From Desulfosporosinus youngiae DSM 17734 (GTDB lineage: Bacteria > Bacillota > Desulfitobacteriia > Desulfitobacteriales > Desulfitobacteriaceae), in assembly GCF_000244895.1 (NCBI RefSeq), contig NZ_CM001441.1:2996226-3060225 (forward strand): a DNA stretch of 64,000 bases. The letters are read 5' to 3'. Under the pieces are notes generated by a model. The model did not search any database and had not been told where the DNA came from. It was given only the letters and a program-made list of their open reading frames with translations. The position numbers and the translations under genes are program-made. Below, piece after piece: positions 9,223-17,684 of the stretch (within the stretch, counting starts at the first letter, position 1; every line of letters begins with the position of its first letter).

Positions 9223-11046
9223 TTATTTCCCTGTTAAACTCTTGGCATAGCGTACACGAGATGTGTGATCCAGGAATTTTTTACGGAGCCGGACACTCTT
9301 CGGAGTGATTTCCACCAATTCATCGTCGTTAATGAATTCCAAGGATTGCTCCAGGGATAGTTCTCTGGGCCTATCAAGGCGCAAAGCCTCATCCGCCGCA
9401 CTGGTACGCATGTTTGTAAGCTGCTTTTTCTTACAAACATTTACTTCAATATCCTGCTCACGCTTATTCTCTCCAACAATCATGCCCCCATATACGTGGA
9501 CACCGGGATCTACAAACAAAGTGCCGCGCTCCTGGGCCGAATAAAGGCCATAGGCGTTGGTTTCACCCTCTTCAAAAGCGATGAGTGCACCGCGGTTCCG
9601 GCCCGGGATATCCCCCTTATAGGGTTCATACCCCAAAAACATGTGACTCATCATTCCCTCTCCGCGGGTTTGGGTTAAAAATTCCCCCCGGAATCCAATC
9701 AAGCCTCTCGCCGGAATTTTAAATTCCACACGCAGCTGAGTTTCCGAGAGATTGGTCATGTTAGCCATTTCGGCCTTACGCTTTCCTAACAGTTCCATGA
9801 TTGAACCTAAGGTGCTTTCATGAAGGTCACAGATTAAAAATTCCATAGGTTCACATTTGACACCGTCAATCATTTTATAAATGACTTCAGGTTTTGATAC
9901 TTGAAGCTCGAACCCTTCCCGGCGCATATTTTCGATCAAAATCGAAAGGTGAAGTTCCCCCCTGCCGGATACTTGAAAACAATCGGCGGAATCGGTCTCC
10001 TCAACTCTTAAGCTGACATTGGTTTCAACCTCTTTCCAAAGACGTTCACGTAGTTTGCGGGAGGTTACGAAATGTCCTTCACGCCCTGCGAACGGGCTGT
10101 TATTAACCATGAAATTCATGGACAAGGTTGGTTCATCAACCTCAATGGTCGGTAAGGCTTCCGGGTTTAGAGCGCAGGCGACGGTTTCCCCGATATTTGC
10201 ACTGGTCAATCCGGTCAGCGCCACGATTTCTCCGGCTGAAGCCTCTTGAACAATTTCCCGCTTTAAGCCTTCAAAGATCATGACTTTACCGACTTTAGTA
10301 CGTTCGAAACTTTCATCCCTTTTGATTAAAGTCACATTTTCATTTTGATGAATTGTCCCGCGGACAATTCGGCCAACCACAATCTTGCCCACGTAATCAT
10401 CATAGTCCAGAGTGGTAACCAGCATTTGGAACGGTGCTTCAAGATCGACAACGGGTGCCGGGATATGCTCCATAATAACCGAGAATAGAGAGGCTAAAGA
10501 GTTCTCCAGCCCATCAGGCGAGAGTCCCGCTATTCCATTGCGAGCGGAGGCATAAACTACCGGGAAATCTAATTGATCATCGTCTGCACCAAGCTCAATA
10601 AAGAGATCCAGCACCTCGTCCACCACTTCAGCCGGGCGCGCATCCGGCCGGTCTATTTTATTAATGACAACAATGGGGACCAGCTTGAGTTCTAAAGCCT
10701 TGCGCAATACGAACCGGGTTTGCGGCATCGGACCTTCGAAGGAATCAACAATCAGAAGCACTCCATTCACCATCTGCAGGACCCGTTCCACTTCACCGCC
10801 GAAGTCGGCATGCCCCGGAGTGTCAATAATGTTGATCTTCGTTCCCTGCCAGTGTACCGCAGTATTTTTTGATAAAATAGTAATTCCACGTTCACGTTCT
10901 AAATCATTGGAATCCATAACACGTTCGATTACTTGCTGATTAGCCCGGAAGGTTCCGCTTTGTTTTAACATAACATCAACAAGCGTGGTTTTACCATGAT
11001 CAACGTGAGCGATAATTGCAATGTTTCTTAAGTTTCGAGTTTCCAT
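9223..11046 (-). CDS. typA: Translational GTPase TypA/BipA
   Basis: A ribosome-binding GTPase of 607 residues involved in ribosome assembly and stress growth. G1 is AHVDHGKTT, the switch I region RGITI, G3 DTPGHADF and G4 NKID; domains III, V and the BipA-specific C-terminus follow. The protein starts as [14 protein letters not shown], as in other BipAs, so I place the ATG at 11046. The Shine-Dalgarno AAGGA is 13 bp away, and an in-frame ATG at 11085 is an alternative. It sits between hfq and spoVK on the same strand. Confidence 0.95.
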   Translation of the reverse strand: METRNLRNIAIIAHVDHGKTTLVDVMLKQSGTFRANQQVIERVMDSNDLERERGITILSKNTAVHWQGTKINIIDTPGHADFGGEVERVLQMVNGVLLIVDSFEGPMPQTRFVLRKALELKLVPIVVINKIDRPDARPAEVVDEVLDLFIELGADDDQLDFPVVYASARNGIAGLSPDGLENSLASLFSVIMEHIPAPVVDLEAPFQMLVTTLDYDDYVGKIVVGRIVRGTIHQNENVTLIKRDESFERTKVGKVMIFEGLKREIVQEASAGEIVALTGLTSANIGETVACALNPEALPTIEVDEPTLSMNFMVNNSPFAGREGHFVTSRKLRERLWKEVETNVSLRVEETDSADCFQVSGRGELHLSILIENMRREGFELQVSKPEVIYKMIDGVKCEPMEFLICDLHESTLGSIMELLGKRKAEMANMTNLSETQLRVEFKIPARGLIGFRGEFLTQTRGEGMMSHMFLGYEPYKGDIPGRNRGALIAFEEGETNAYGLYSAQERGTLFVDPGVHVYGGMIVGENKREQDIEVNVCKKKQLTNMRTSAADEALRLDRPRELSLEQSLEFINDDELVEITPKSVRLRKKFLDHTSRVRYAKSLTGK

Positions 11047-11128
11047 AGTTGGGTTGAGTTCCTTTCTTTCACTAAATATAGACATATCACTTTAAGATAT
11101 CATAGTTGAGTAATGAATTCAAGCACAA

Positions 11129-11161
11129 AGAACTAAGTCCGGATAGGCCGAACTTAGTTCT
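11129..11161 (-). terminator. Hairpin after hfq
   Basis: A 10-bp perfect inverted repeat (AGAACTAAGT at 11129-11138 with its complement at 11152-11161), with further inner pairs, lies 43 bp downstream of the hfq stop. The T run after it is weak, so it may be a terminator or an mRNA-stabilising stem. Confidence 0.5.
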
Positions 11162-11204
11162 ATATACTTGGATCATGTATTATTGCGGTTAATCTCTAAA
11201 TTAC

Positions 11205-11450
11205 TTAGGTTTGATTTCCTGCACTCGCCGCGGCAAAGTTAATCGGGCGGATCGGCATAACCGTCGATATGGCATGTTTGTAAACCATTTGTTGTCTGCC
11301 TTCAAATTCAATGACAACAGTGAAGTTATCAAATCCTTTAATATGCCCCTTAAGCTGAAACCCGTTAACTAAGTATATGGTCACAGGAAGGTTTTCCTTA
11401 CGCACTTGATTTAAAAAGGTATCTTGTAAATTGATGGGCGATTTGTTCAT
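11205..11450 (-). CDS. hfq: RNA chaperone Hfq
   Basis: An 81-residue Sm-fold hexameric RNA-binding protein. The Sm1 motif is in [21 protein letters not shown], with [14 protein letters not shown] after it, and Sm2 is YKHAIS. Length and order (miaA then hfq) are those of many bacteria. GGAGG precedes the ATG by 7 bp. It is read just after miaA and is likely in the same transcript. Confidence 0.97.
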   Translation of the reverse strand: MNKSPINLQDTFLNQVRKENLPVTIYLVNGFQLKGHIKGFDNFTVVIEFEGRQQMVYKHAISTVMPIRPINFAAASAGNQT

Positions 11451-11487
11451 ATATTTTCCTCCATCACCTTATATTTCAACACTAAAT

Positions 11488-12429
11488 CTATTTTACACGA
11501 GATTGACTGGCTCTGCAAGCTTGAACGGCAGACTCCAGTATAGTGCTGAGACCAGCCTCAATGTCATACCAGCTGATTCTTGGGTCCCGCCGGAACCAGG
11601 TTAGCTGTCGTTTGGCAAAATGACGTGTATCTCTTTGGAGTATACGCAGCATTTCCGGCTGGGTGACAAGCCCTTTTAAGTGCCAAATCGCATGACGATA
11701 CCCGATGCTTTGTAAGGGCTTTAGGGCTGGAGAATAACCATCTGTTATAAGTTCAAGAGTTTCTTCGATTAAACCTTGGGAAAGCATTGCTGCGCATCTC
11801 TGATTAATACGTTCATAAATCAGCTCGCGGGGAGCCGTTAATCCGATATACACAATTGACGGATCAAGGGGCTGATATTCATCATCTCTGAATTGACGCT
11901 GGCTGGAAAGAGTTTTACCCGTTAATTCGAAAACCTCAAGGGCTCGTATGATTCGTAAAACATTGTTCGGGTGCAGCTGCTCAGCAGTTTCCGGATCCCG
12001 TTTCTTAAGTTCCTCATGCAGGAGCAGGTTTCCGTGTGCTTTGGCAAACTCATTCCATTTAATGCGTATTTCTTCACAGCCTTCCAGAGAAAACTCGTAG
12101 GGATCCAGCAAGGAACGGATATACAGTCCGGTTCCGCCGACCACAATCGGTACATGTCCACGGTTTCTTATCTCTTCCATCTTGGAGATTGCCATGGTTT
12201 TAAATTGAGCTGCCGTAAAAGGCTCTGCCGGATCCAGGAAATCTATCAGGTGATGGGGGACAAGTTCCAGTTCCGCACTCGACGGTTTAGCTGAACCAAT
12301 GTCGAGTTTCCGATAGACCTGAACAGAATCTCCGGAGATGATTTCTCCGCCGATTTTCTGGGCCAAGGCCAGGCCAAGGGCTGTTTTGCCGATGCCGGTC
12401 GGGCCGATAATTATTACTAGGGGAAACAC
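11488..12429 (-). CDS. miaA: tRNA dimethylallyltransferase MiaA
   Basis: Adds the isopentenyl group to A37 of tRNAs reading UNN codons; MiaB (also in this window) then methylthiolates it. 313 residues. The P-loop is GPTGIGKTAL. GGEIISGDSVQVYRKLDIGSAK is the substrate motif and VGGTGLYIRSL the prenyl-transfer loop. The start is GTG 12429 with GGAGATGG just upstream. It lies between mutL and hfq, the usual order. Confidence 0.97.
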   Translation of the reverse strand: MFPLVIIIGPTGIGKTALGLALAQKIGGEIISGDSVQVYRKLDIGSAKPSSAELELVPHHLIDFLDPAEPFTAAQFKTMAISKMEEIRNRGHVPIVVGGTGLYIRSLLDPYEFSLEGCEEIRIKWNEFAKAHGNLLLHEELKKRDPETAEQLHPNNVLRIIRALEVFELTGKTLSSQRQFRDDEYQPLDPSIVYIGLTAPRELIYERINQRCAAMLSQGLIEETLELITDGYSPALKPLQSIGYRHAIWHLKGLVTQPEMLRILQRDTRHFAKRQLTWFRRDPRISWYDIEAGLSTILESAVQACRASQSRVK

Positions 12430-12525
12430 CTAACCATCTCCATTTATCATAAGCTGAGGGAAAATCATGATTCGGCCTTTTCAGATTAGTATGCCCGGGT
12501 CCCAAGGCCGGCAAACTTCAAGGGC

Positions 12526-14475
12526 TTATGTGCGGTAAAAGCGTTTTTCTAATTCTGAACGGGTCATTGTAATCATCGTAGGCCGTCCGTGCGGGCAGGT
12601 ATATGGATTTTGAGTACGGCTGAGACTGGCTATGAGTTGTTCCATTTCAAGCAGGTTAAGTGAATCATTCGCCTTAATCGATTCCTTGCAGGCTAACATA
12701 TAAATCCACTCTTCCAATATTTTATCGAAGGTCGGAGGGGAGTTTTTTAGTAAGACCTGATCAATAAACTGGCGGAGCAAATCATCGGCCTGGAAGGCCC
12801 CTGTCTGAGCAGGTACGCCACGGAGCAGATAGGTCCGGGAGCCAAACTGTTCCAGAATGAAGCCCATTTCATTGAGAATCCATAAGTTTTCTAAAAGCAC
12901 TTGTTCTTCCTGAAGAGTAAACTCCATAGGCAGTGGAATCAGCAGAGCTTGGCTGGATTTTTCCGCTTGTTTGAACTCTTTCAATAATCGTTCGTAATTA
13001 ATTCGCTCATGGGCGGCATGTTGATCTATCATAAGCAGGATTTTACCGTCCGTAGCCAGGATATAGGTGTTAAAGAGCTGAGTTAAGGGCCATATATGGC
13101 TTAAGGATTGACCCGATGGTTCAGGTTGGTCAGAGGGACTCTTCTGTAGGTTTAAAGTCTCGTCTGTTTTTAGCGTGAATGGATCGGAGTCTTGCCGGTC
13201 AGCTTGCTGCAGTGCAGGGCTGTCAGCTGCTTGCCTGTCTGAAACGAGAGGTTCCGGATGTTTATAAACTTGAGTTGGCTGCTGAGGGAATTTGATTTGT
13301 GGCTGACTATAGGTTTTAGGTGCTTCGGATACACGAATTTCCGACTTTTCAGCAGAGGGATTGTGGTCAGGACGAGGGATTGATTCAGAATTAGAACTAC
13401 GTGTCCCGGGGAGCTTGGTTAAAGTGTTTGCAACCTTAGCTAAAGGAGTAAGGTCGGCCTTGGTTTGAATTGAAGGCAGGGGTTTGCTCTTAATCAATGT
13501 GTTATAGACCGCCTCACGTATAAAAAGAGTTAACTCTTGCTCTTCTTTAAACCTTACATCCATTTTTGTGGGGTGAACGTTCACATCATAATCTGAAGGC
13601 GGAACCGACAAATGAAGTACAGCAATAGGATGAAGCTTGGCCGGAATAAGAGTGTGATACCCTTCGGCCAGGGCACGGCTTAAGAGCGGTGAGCGAATAA
13701 TCCGTCCATTGATCATAAAATATTGGGCTTGTCTGGAGGATCGGACCAGGCTCGGCGGACTGATAAAACCCTGAAGATGCCATTTTTCATGATGCACGTT
13801 GACGGGAATAAGTTGCCGGGCGATAGCATGGCCAAGGACTGCAGCTATGGCTTCCCGCAGATCTCCACGTCCGGAGGTTTGCAATACAACCTGATGAGGA
13901 TGGGTTAAAGAAAAGGCAATATCCGGGTGGGCAAGGGCAATTCGCCCGACTGTATCGCTGATCAGGCCAAATTCAGTGGGTGTGGATTTTAGAAATTTTA
14001 AACGGGCAGGTGTATTGAAAAAAAGATCCCGGACAGTCACGCATGTTCCGGCGGGGCAGCCGATTTCTTTCATCTCTTCTTGTTCTCCGGCGTTAAGGGT
14101 CAGACTTAATCCGGCAGGTTGATCAGCAGGACGTGACGAAATTTCCAGCTTGGAAACCGAAGCAATACTGGGGAGTGCTTCCCCCCGGAAACCGAGAGTT
14201 CGCAATTGATCCAAGTCTTCAATCTGAGTGATCTTACTTGTGGCATGCCGGATGACAGCTAAAGGCAAGTCTTCACTTCCAATGCCATTGCCATCGTCCC
14301 GCACCCGGATTAAGGGTACCCCGTTTCCTTCAACGGTTATGTCGATATGGTTTGCCCCGGCATCTAAGGAATTTTCGACCAGCTCTTTGACCACTGAGGC
14401 GGGACGTTCAACCACTTCTCCGGCAGAGATTTGGTTTGCCGAGTGAGCATCAAGTATATGAATTAGCGCTGTCAA
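12526..14475 (-). CDS. mutL: DNA mismatch repair protein MutL (nicking type)
   Basis: The mismatch-repair matchmaker, 649 residues. The GHKL ATPase motifs are ELVENSLDAGA, DDGNGI and TLGFRGEALPSI. A long low-complexity linker (about 335-445) joins the C-terminal dimer domain. That domain carries the endonuclease metal motif DQHAAHERINYE, ACKESIKAND and CPHGRP, so this MutL should nick DNA, as expected in bacteria without MutH. The start is TTG overlapping the stop of the upstream gene (TTGA), which implies translational coupling. Confidence 0.95.
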   Translation of the reverse strand: MTALIHILDAHSANQISAGEVVERPASVVKELVENSLDAGANHIDITVEGNGVPLIRVRDDGNGIGSEDLPLAVIRHATSKITQIEDLDQLRTLGFRGEALPSIASVSKLEISSRPADQPAGLSLTLNAGEQEEMKEIGCPAGTCVTVRDLFFNTPARLKFLKSTPTEFGLISDTVGRIALAHPDIAFSLTHPHQVVLQTSGRGDLREAIAAVLGHAIARQLIPVNVHHEKWHLQGFISPPSLVRSSRQAQYFMINGRIIRSPLLSRALAEGYHTLIPAKLHPIAVLHLSVPPSDYDVNVHPTKMDVRFKEEQELTLFIREAVYNTLIKSKPLPSIQTKADLTPLAKVANTLTKLPGTRSSNSESIPRPDHNPSAEKSEIRVSEAPKTYSQPQIKFPQQPTQVYKHPEPLVSDRQAADSPALQQADRQDSDPFTLKTDETLNLQKSPSDQPEPSGQSLSHIWPLTQLFNTYILATDGKILLMIDQHAAHERINYERLLKEFKQAEKSSQALLIPLPMEFTLQEEQVLLENLWILNEMGFILEQFGSRTYLLRGVPAQTGAFQADDLLRQFIDQVLLKNSPPTFDKILEEWIYMLACKESIKANDSLNLLEMEQLIASLSRTQNPYTCPHGRPTMITMTRSELEKRFYRT

Positions 14476-15806
14476 AACTCCCTCAGTCCTTCTTTCCTAT
14501 TCCAAACATAGTATCTATCCTGCAGTTGATTCTGGAGAAAACCACTTTTGATATCATCTTTGGAATGCTGCAGCTGTTCCCAAAGGTCATAGCCTGCTTG
14601 CTCGCAGCTTGAGCAGGCCTGAAAAGGGATTCTCACGAGGATTGATTTCTGAGTATACCGTCTGGTTTCTATATAGACAGTTCCGGCACAATTACGGCAC
14701 TCACGAATGTAATCTTGCCGGGATTCCTGGAATCCATCTGTATCATAATAAACCGAATGAGGTATAGAAATCCATTTTCCGTCAGGAAAATCGGATTTCT
14801 TCCGGACTGTAAACGTCGGTTTAACGGCTTGCTGCTGCTTTTTCAACTCTTGAATGTAGGGTTTAAGAGCATCTAAGGCTAACGTAGGCCGTTTCTGTTT
14901 CTGAGGTTCACGAACATGGTGATAGTCTTCTCCGGCAAGGGCCAGCAGGATGGCCAAATTGACATACGGCAGGGCTCCTTCAATGGAATAACCGCCTTCA
15001 AGGACGGCCAGATCAGGCTGAAGAAGTTCAGTTATTCGACCGTACCCGTCCGCGCTTAGGTTCATGGAAGCCAGGGGATCTGTAAAGTGATTATCCTGCC
15101 CTGCCGAATTAATAATAAGTTCAGGCGCAAAAGCCTGCAGGCGGGGCAGAACCCAATTTTCCAGGACATAGTGATAACCCTCATCCCCTGTACCCGGCGG
15201 AAGGGGAATATTTAAGGTCTGATCCCAGGCATTAGGCCCTCCTTTTTCATGAACAAATCCGCTTCCGGGATAAAGTGTGCGCCCATCCTGGTGAAGAGAA
15301 ATAAAGAGAACATTGGGATCATGATAAAAGATATCCTGGGTTCCGTCCCCGTGGTGAACATCTGTATCAACAATAGCTATTCTCTTCACCCCGAAACGGG
15401 CCCGCAAATGGTTTACCAAAATAGCTTCATTATTTAGGGAGCAAAATCCGCGGTTTCCCCATACCGTAGCTCCGGAATGATGACCGGGAGGGCGTACCAG
15501 CACAAAGCCATTTTTTATCTCCCCCTTCACTTGCGCCTCTCCCAGCAGGATTGCACTTCCTGCTGCAATGAGATGGGGATCTAAGTTATCGGTATGCTCC
15601 CCTGGTGTAGGTAATATGGCCTGCGCTCCGAGGACATTTTTTATGGTGGCTACACGGGGGGAAAACTGTTTGATTTGAGGCAAATCCAGAATCCCTTCTT
15701 CAAAAAGCTGTTCCTGAGTATAGAGAAGACGTTCCTCACGTTCCGGATGAGTGTCACCTAATGACCAGTCAAAGGCTGGAAAAAATAATAGTCCTGTTCG
15801 CTTCAT
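14472..15806 (-). CDS. Histone-deacetylase-fold amidohydrolase with C-terminal CxxC extension
   Basis: A zinc deacetylase of the arginase/HDAC fold (AcuC and acetylpolyamine amidohydrolase relatives), 444 residues. Catalytic elements are intact: RPPGHHSG, zinc ligands in DTDVHHGDGTQ, SAGQDNHFTDPL and EGGYS. After about residue 310 a ~130-residue extension carries two CxxC pairs (CRNC and CSSC) resembling a zinc ribbon. Its substrate is unknown. It overlaps the upstream hydantoinase gene by 4 bp and mutL by 4 bp, so the three are translationally linked. Confidence 0.88.
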   Translation of the reverse strand: MKRTGLLFFPAFDWSLGDTHPEREERLLYTQEQLFEEGILDLPQIKQFSPRVATIKNVLGAQAILPTPGEHTDNLDPHLIAAGSAILLGEAQVKGEIKNGFVLVRPPGHHSGATVWGNRGFCSLNNEAILVNHLRARFGVKRIAIVDTDVHHGDGTQDIFYHDPNVLFISLHQDGRTLYPGSGFVHEKGGPNAWDQTLNIPLPPGTGDEGYHYVLENWVLPRLQAFAPELIINSAGQDNHFTDPLASMNLSADGYGRITELLQPDLAVLEGGYSIEGALPYVNLAILLALAGEDYHHVREPQKQKRPTLALDALKPYIQELKKQQQAVKPTFTVRKKSDFPDGKWISIPHSVYYDTDGFQESRQDYIRECRNCAGTVYIETRRYTQKSILVRIPFQACSSCEQAGYDLWEQLQHSKDDIKSGFLQNQLQDRYYVWNRKEGLREF

Positions 15807-17470
15807 TCGTGTACCCTCCCCACGACACCAGGCCGCAAATGAACCGCCCCGCGGACAATTTGGCCTACGGTTTGATAATTTTGAACGATGGGAAAGAAAT
15901 CAAAAGGTTCCTTTTCCAGATCTTGAATCTCAATTCCATAGTGTGCAGCTTGCTGCTGAACAAGGGTTGCCAAAAAATCGTCAATTTCCCGGTAAGGCCG
16001 CAGAGATCCTGTCCACTTCCCCTGTTCTCCGGTTTCTTCTACGCGATACTGTTTCATATAGGTATCCAGATGAAGAGTACAGTCAAAGGTAGGTCTGGCT
16101 AAAGCTGTACCGAGGGCATTGGAAACCTCCGGGAAAGCGCCGAGGCGAACGGGGGTTTTCAGACTTTTTCCTAAGGCACCTGCAATTCCTCTTGCGCCCC
16201 CGCCGGTGACTAAGGTGTTAAACTCCTTGCTTTCATGAGGATGAAGAACCTCCCAGACTTTATAGGCCGGTTCTTCCTCCCACTCCCGCTTAAGGGAATG
16301 AACGGCTTTCGTGATTCGGTCAACCATTCTGTCGATAATTTCAGTCGAGAGATCATGCAAGTGCTGAGGGGTTCTTTGGTCAGGGGGTAATAGAGCGGCC
16401 AGTCCTTCCTCCGCAAGCTGTGGGTTTCCATAGTCAATAAGCCCCAGATAACGCATGGCATCCGTCGGAGTCGGTACATCTCCGCCCAGACAATAAGCCG
16501 GACCAAGCCGGTAGTTTTCTATGCTGAAGCCTTGATCGTTTCTGCGCAGCACAGAGTCTCCTCCCACTGGGATGGAACGGACCGCAAGTGAGCGGACAAG
16601 AGTAGCAAACTCGCCGATTCGGGCTCCTTTTGAACTAAGTAAGGGAACTCCGGATAGACTAAGACCAATATCTGTCGTTGTACCGCCGATATCTACGATA
16701 ATTGTCGAAGAAGCAGGGTCGGTTTGGGTCAGAGCTGCCAGCACACTTGCAGCGGGTCCGGAATAAATGGAATCAATGGGCCGCAGCTTGGCAAGGGGTA
16801 TACACCCGCCGTCTGCTTTTAAAATGAAAATCTGAGCCTGACTATTCCGAGCACCTATTGCCGTCTGCAGTTGACGGGCGAATTGCTGATAAAGATCAGT
16901 TACGCCTAAATTCAGATAGGTCGTCAAACTGCGGCGATAAAAATTGGCCTGTCCCCATTCATGCCCCAGGGCAATCTTAAGTGAGGGGGTGTGTTCTTTT
17001 AAATAGGCAGCCAGTTGTTCCTCGTGAAGACGGTTTCTGTGGGAAAACTTACCGACAATTGCAACATGATCTAAATGATCCTGCCCCATCGACACTTGGA
17101 GTCTCTCCCATTCTTTCAGATCGGGAACCTCAACTTCCCTGCCCCTGAAGTCCATTTCTCCCCTTAGTTCTGTATAGCTTACCGGCCAGGGAAGTGCATT
17201 GATGTTCATCCCCTTGCCTGAGAATAAGAGTAATTCAACCGGGGAAATACGATTTTCAAGAATTGCATTGGTTACCAGTGTCGTACTGACCGTGATTTGA
17301 TTAATCTCCTGCTCATTTGAGATCTTTAACCCATCAAAAGCCTTCATAAGGGTTTCTACTAAGTTCTCTGATTGGGTGGGTACCTTGGCAGTGGTTTGGA
17401 TATGTCCATTGTTAATAAACACTGCATCCGTATAGGTGCCTCCCACATCAATACCGACCCGGTTAAACAT
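15803..17470 (-). CDS. Hydantoinase/oxoprolinase family protein
   Basis: A 555-residue protein of the ASKHA-fold HyuA type. The N-terminus RVGIDVGGTYTDAVF and the second phosphate loop DIGGTTTDIGLS are the nucleotide-binding motifs. GGGARGIAG and LGTALARPT complete the fold. HyuA-type enzymes open cyclic amides with ATP, usually with a HyuB partner, but no HyuB is seen here. It may act with the overlapping deacetylase-fold gene on an unknown N-acyl compound (inference). GGGGGG lies 5 bp before the ATG. Confidence 0.82.
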   Translation of the reverse strand: MFNRVGIDVGGTYTDAVFINNGHIQTTAKVPTQSENLVETLMKAFDGLKISNEQEINQITVSTTLVTNAILENRISPVELLLFSGKGMNINALPWPVSYTELRGEMDFRGREVEVPDLKEWERLQVSMGQDHLDHVAIVGKFSHRNRLHEEQLAAYLKEHTPSLKIALGHEWGQANFYRRSLTTYLNLGVTDLYQQFARQLQTAIGARNSQAQIFILKADGGCIPLAKLRPIDSIYSGPAASVLAALTQTDPASSTIIVDIGGTTTDIGLSLSGVPLLSSKGARIGEFATLVRSLAVRSIPVGGDSVLRRNDQGFSIENYRLGPAYCLGGDVPTPTDAMRYLGLIDYGNPQLAEEGLAALLPPDQRTPQHLHDLSTEIIDRMVDRITKAVHSLKREWEEEPAYKVWEVLHPHESKEFNTLVTGGGARGIAGALGKSLKTPVRLGAFPEVSNALGTALARPTFDCTLHLDTYMKQYRVEETGEQGKWTGSLRPYREIDDFLATLVQQQAAHYGIEIQDLEKEPFDFFPIVQNYQTVGQIVRGAVHLRPGVVGRVHE

Positions 17471-17485
17471 AAGTTCCCCCCCTTA

Positions 17486-17682
17486 TTCGATGTTCGAAGT
17501 TCGAGGTTCGAGGCACGACTTTTAAACTGAAACGTCGTACTGCAAACTTCGAACGCGAACCTGTATTTTAGACTCTATCCCACTAATTAATATTGGATCA
17601 CTTAACTCTGAATTCCAATTAAGAACTCAAATCTTCGACCTTCGAACATCGAACATCGAACATCGAGCCTCGTACCTCGCGT
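17486..17682. repeat. Inverted pair of heptad (NTCGANN) arrays before mutS stop
   Basis: The 214-bp gap between the hydantoinase gene and mutS holds two arrays of 7-bp units. The left (17486-17520) reads TTCGATG, TTCGAAG, TTCGAGG, TTCGAGG, CACGACT. The right (17634-17682) reads TTCGACC, TTCGAAC, ATCGAAC, ATCGAAC, ATCGAGC, CTCGTAC, CTCGCGT. The two arrays are inverted relative to each other, and another partial unit lies near 17547. The right array abuts the mutS stop codon. The origin and role are unknown. Confidence 0.75.
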
Positions 17683-17684
17683 AC

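Noticed and set aside
11046-11085. Longer typA N-terminus from ATG 11085
   Set aside because: It is possible because the ribosome site before 11046 is 13 bp away, but the extra 13 residues are not typical of BipA, and the site before 11085 is also poor.
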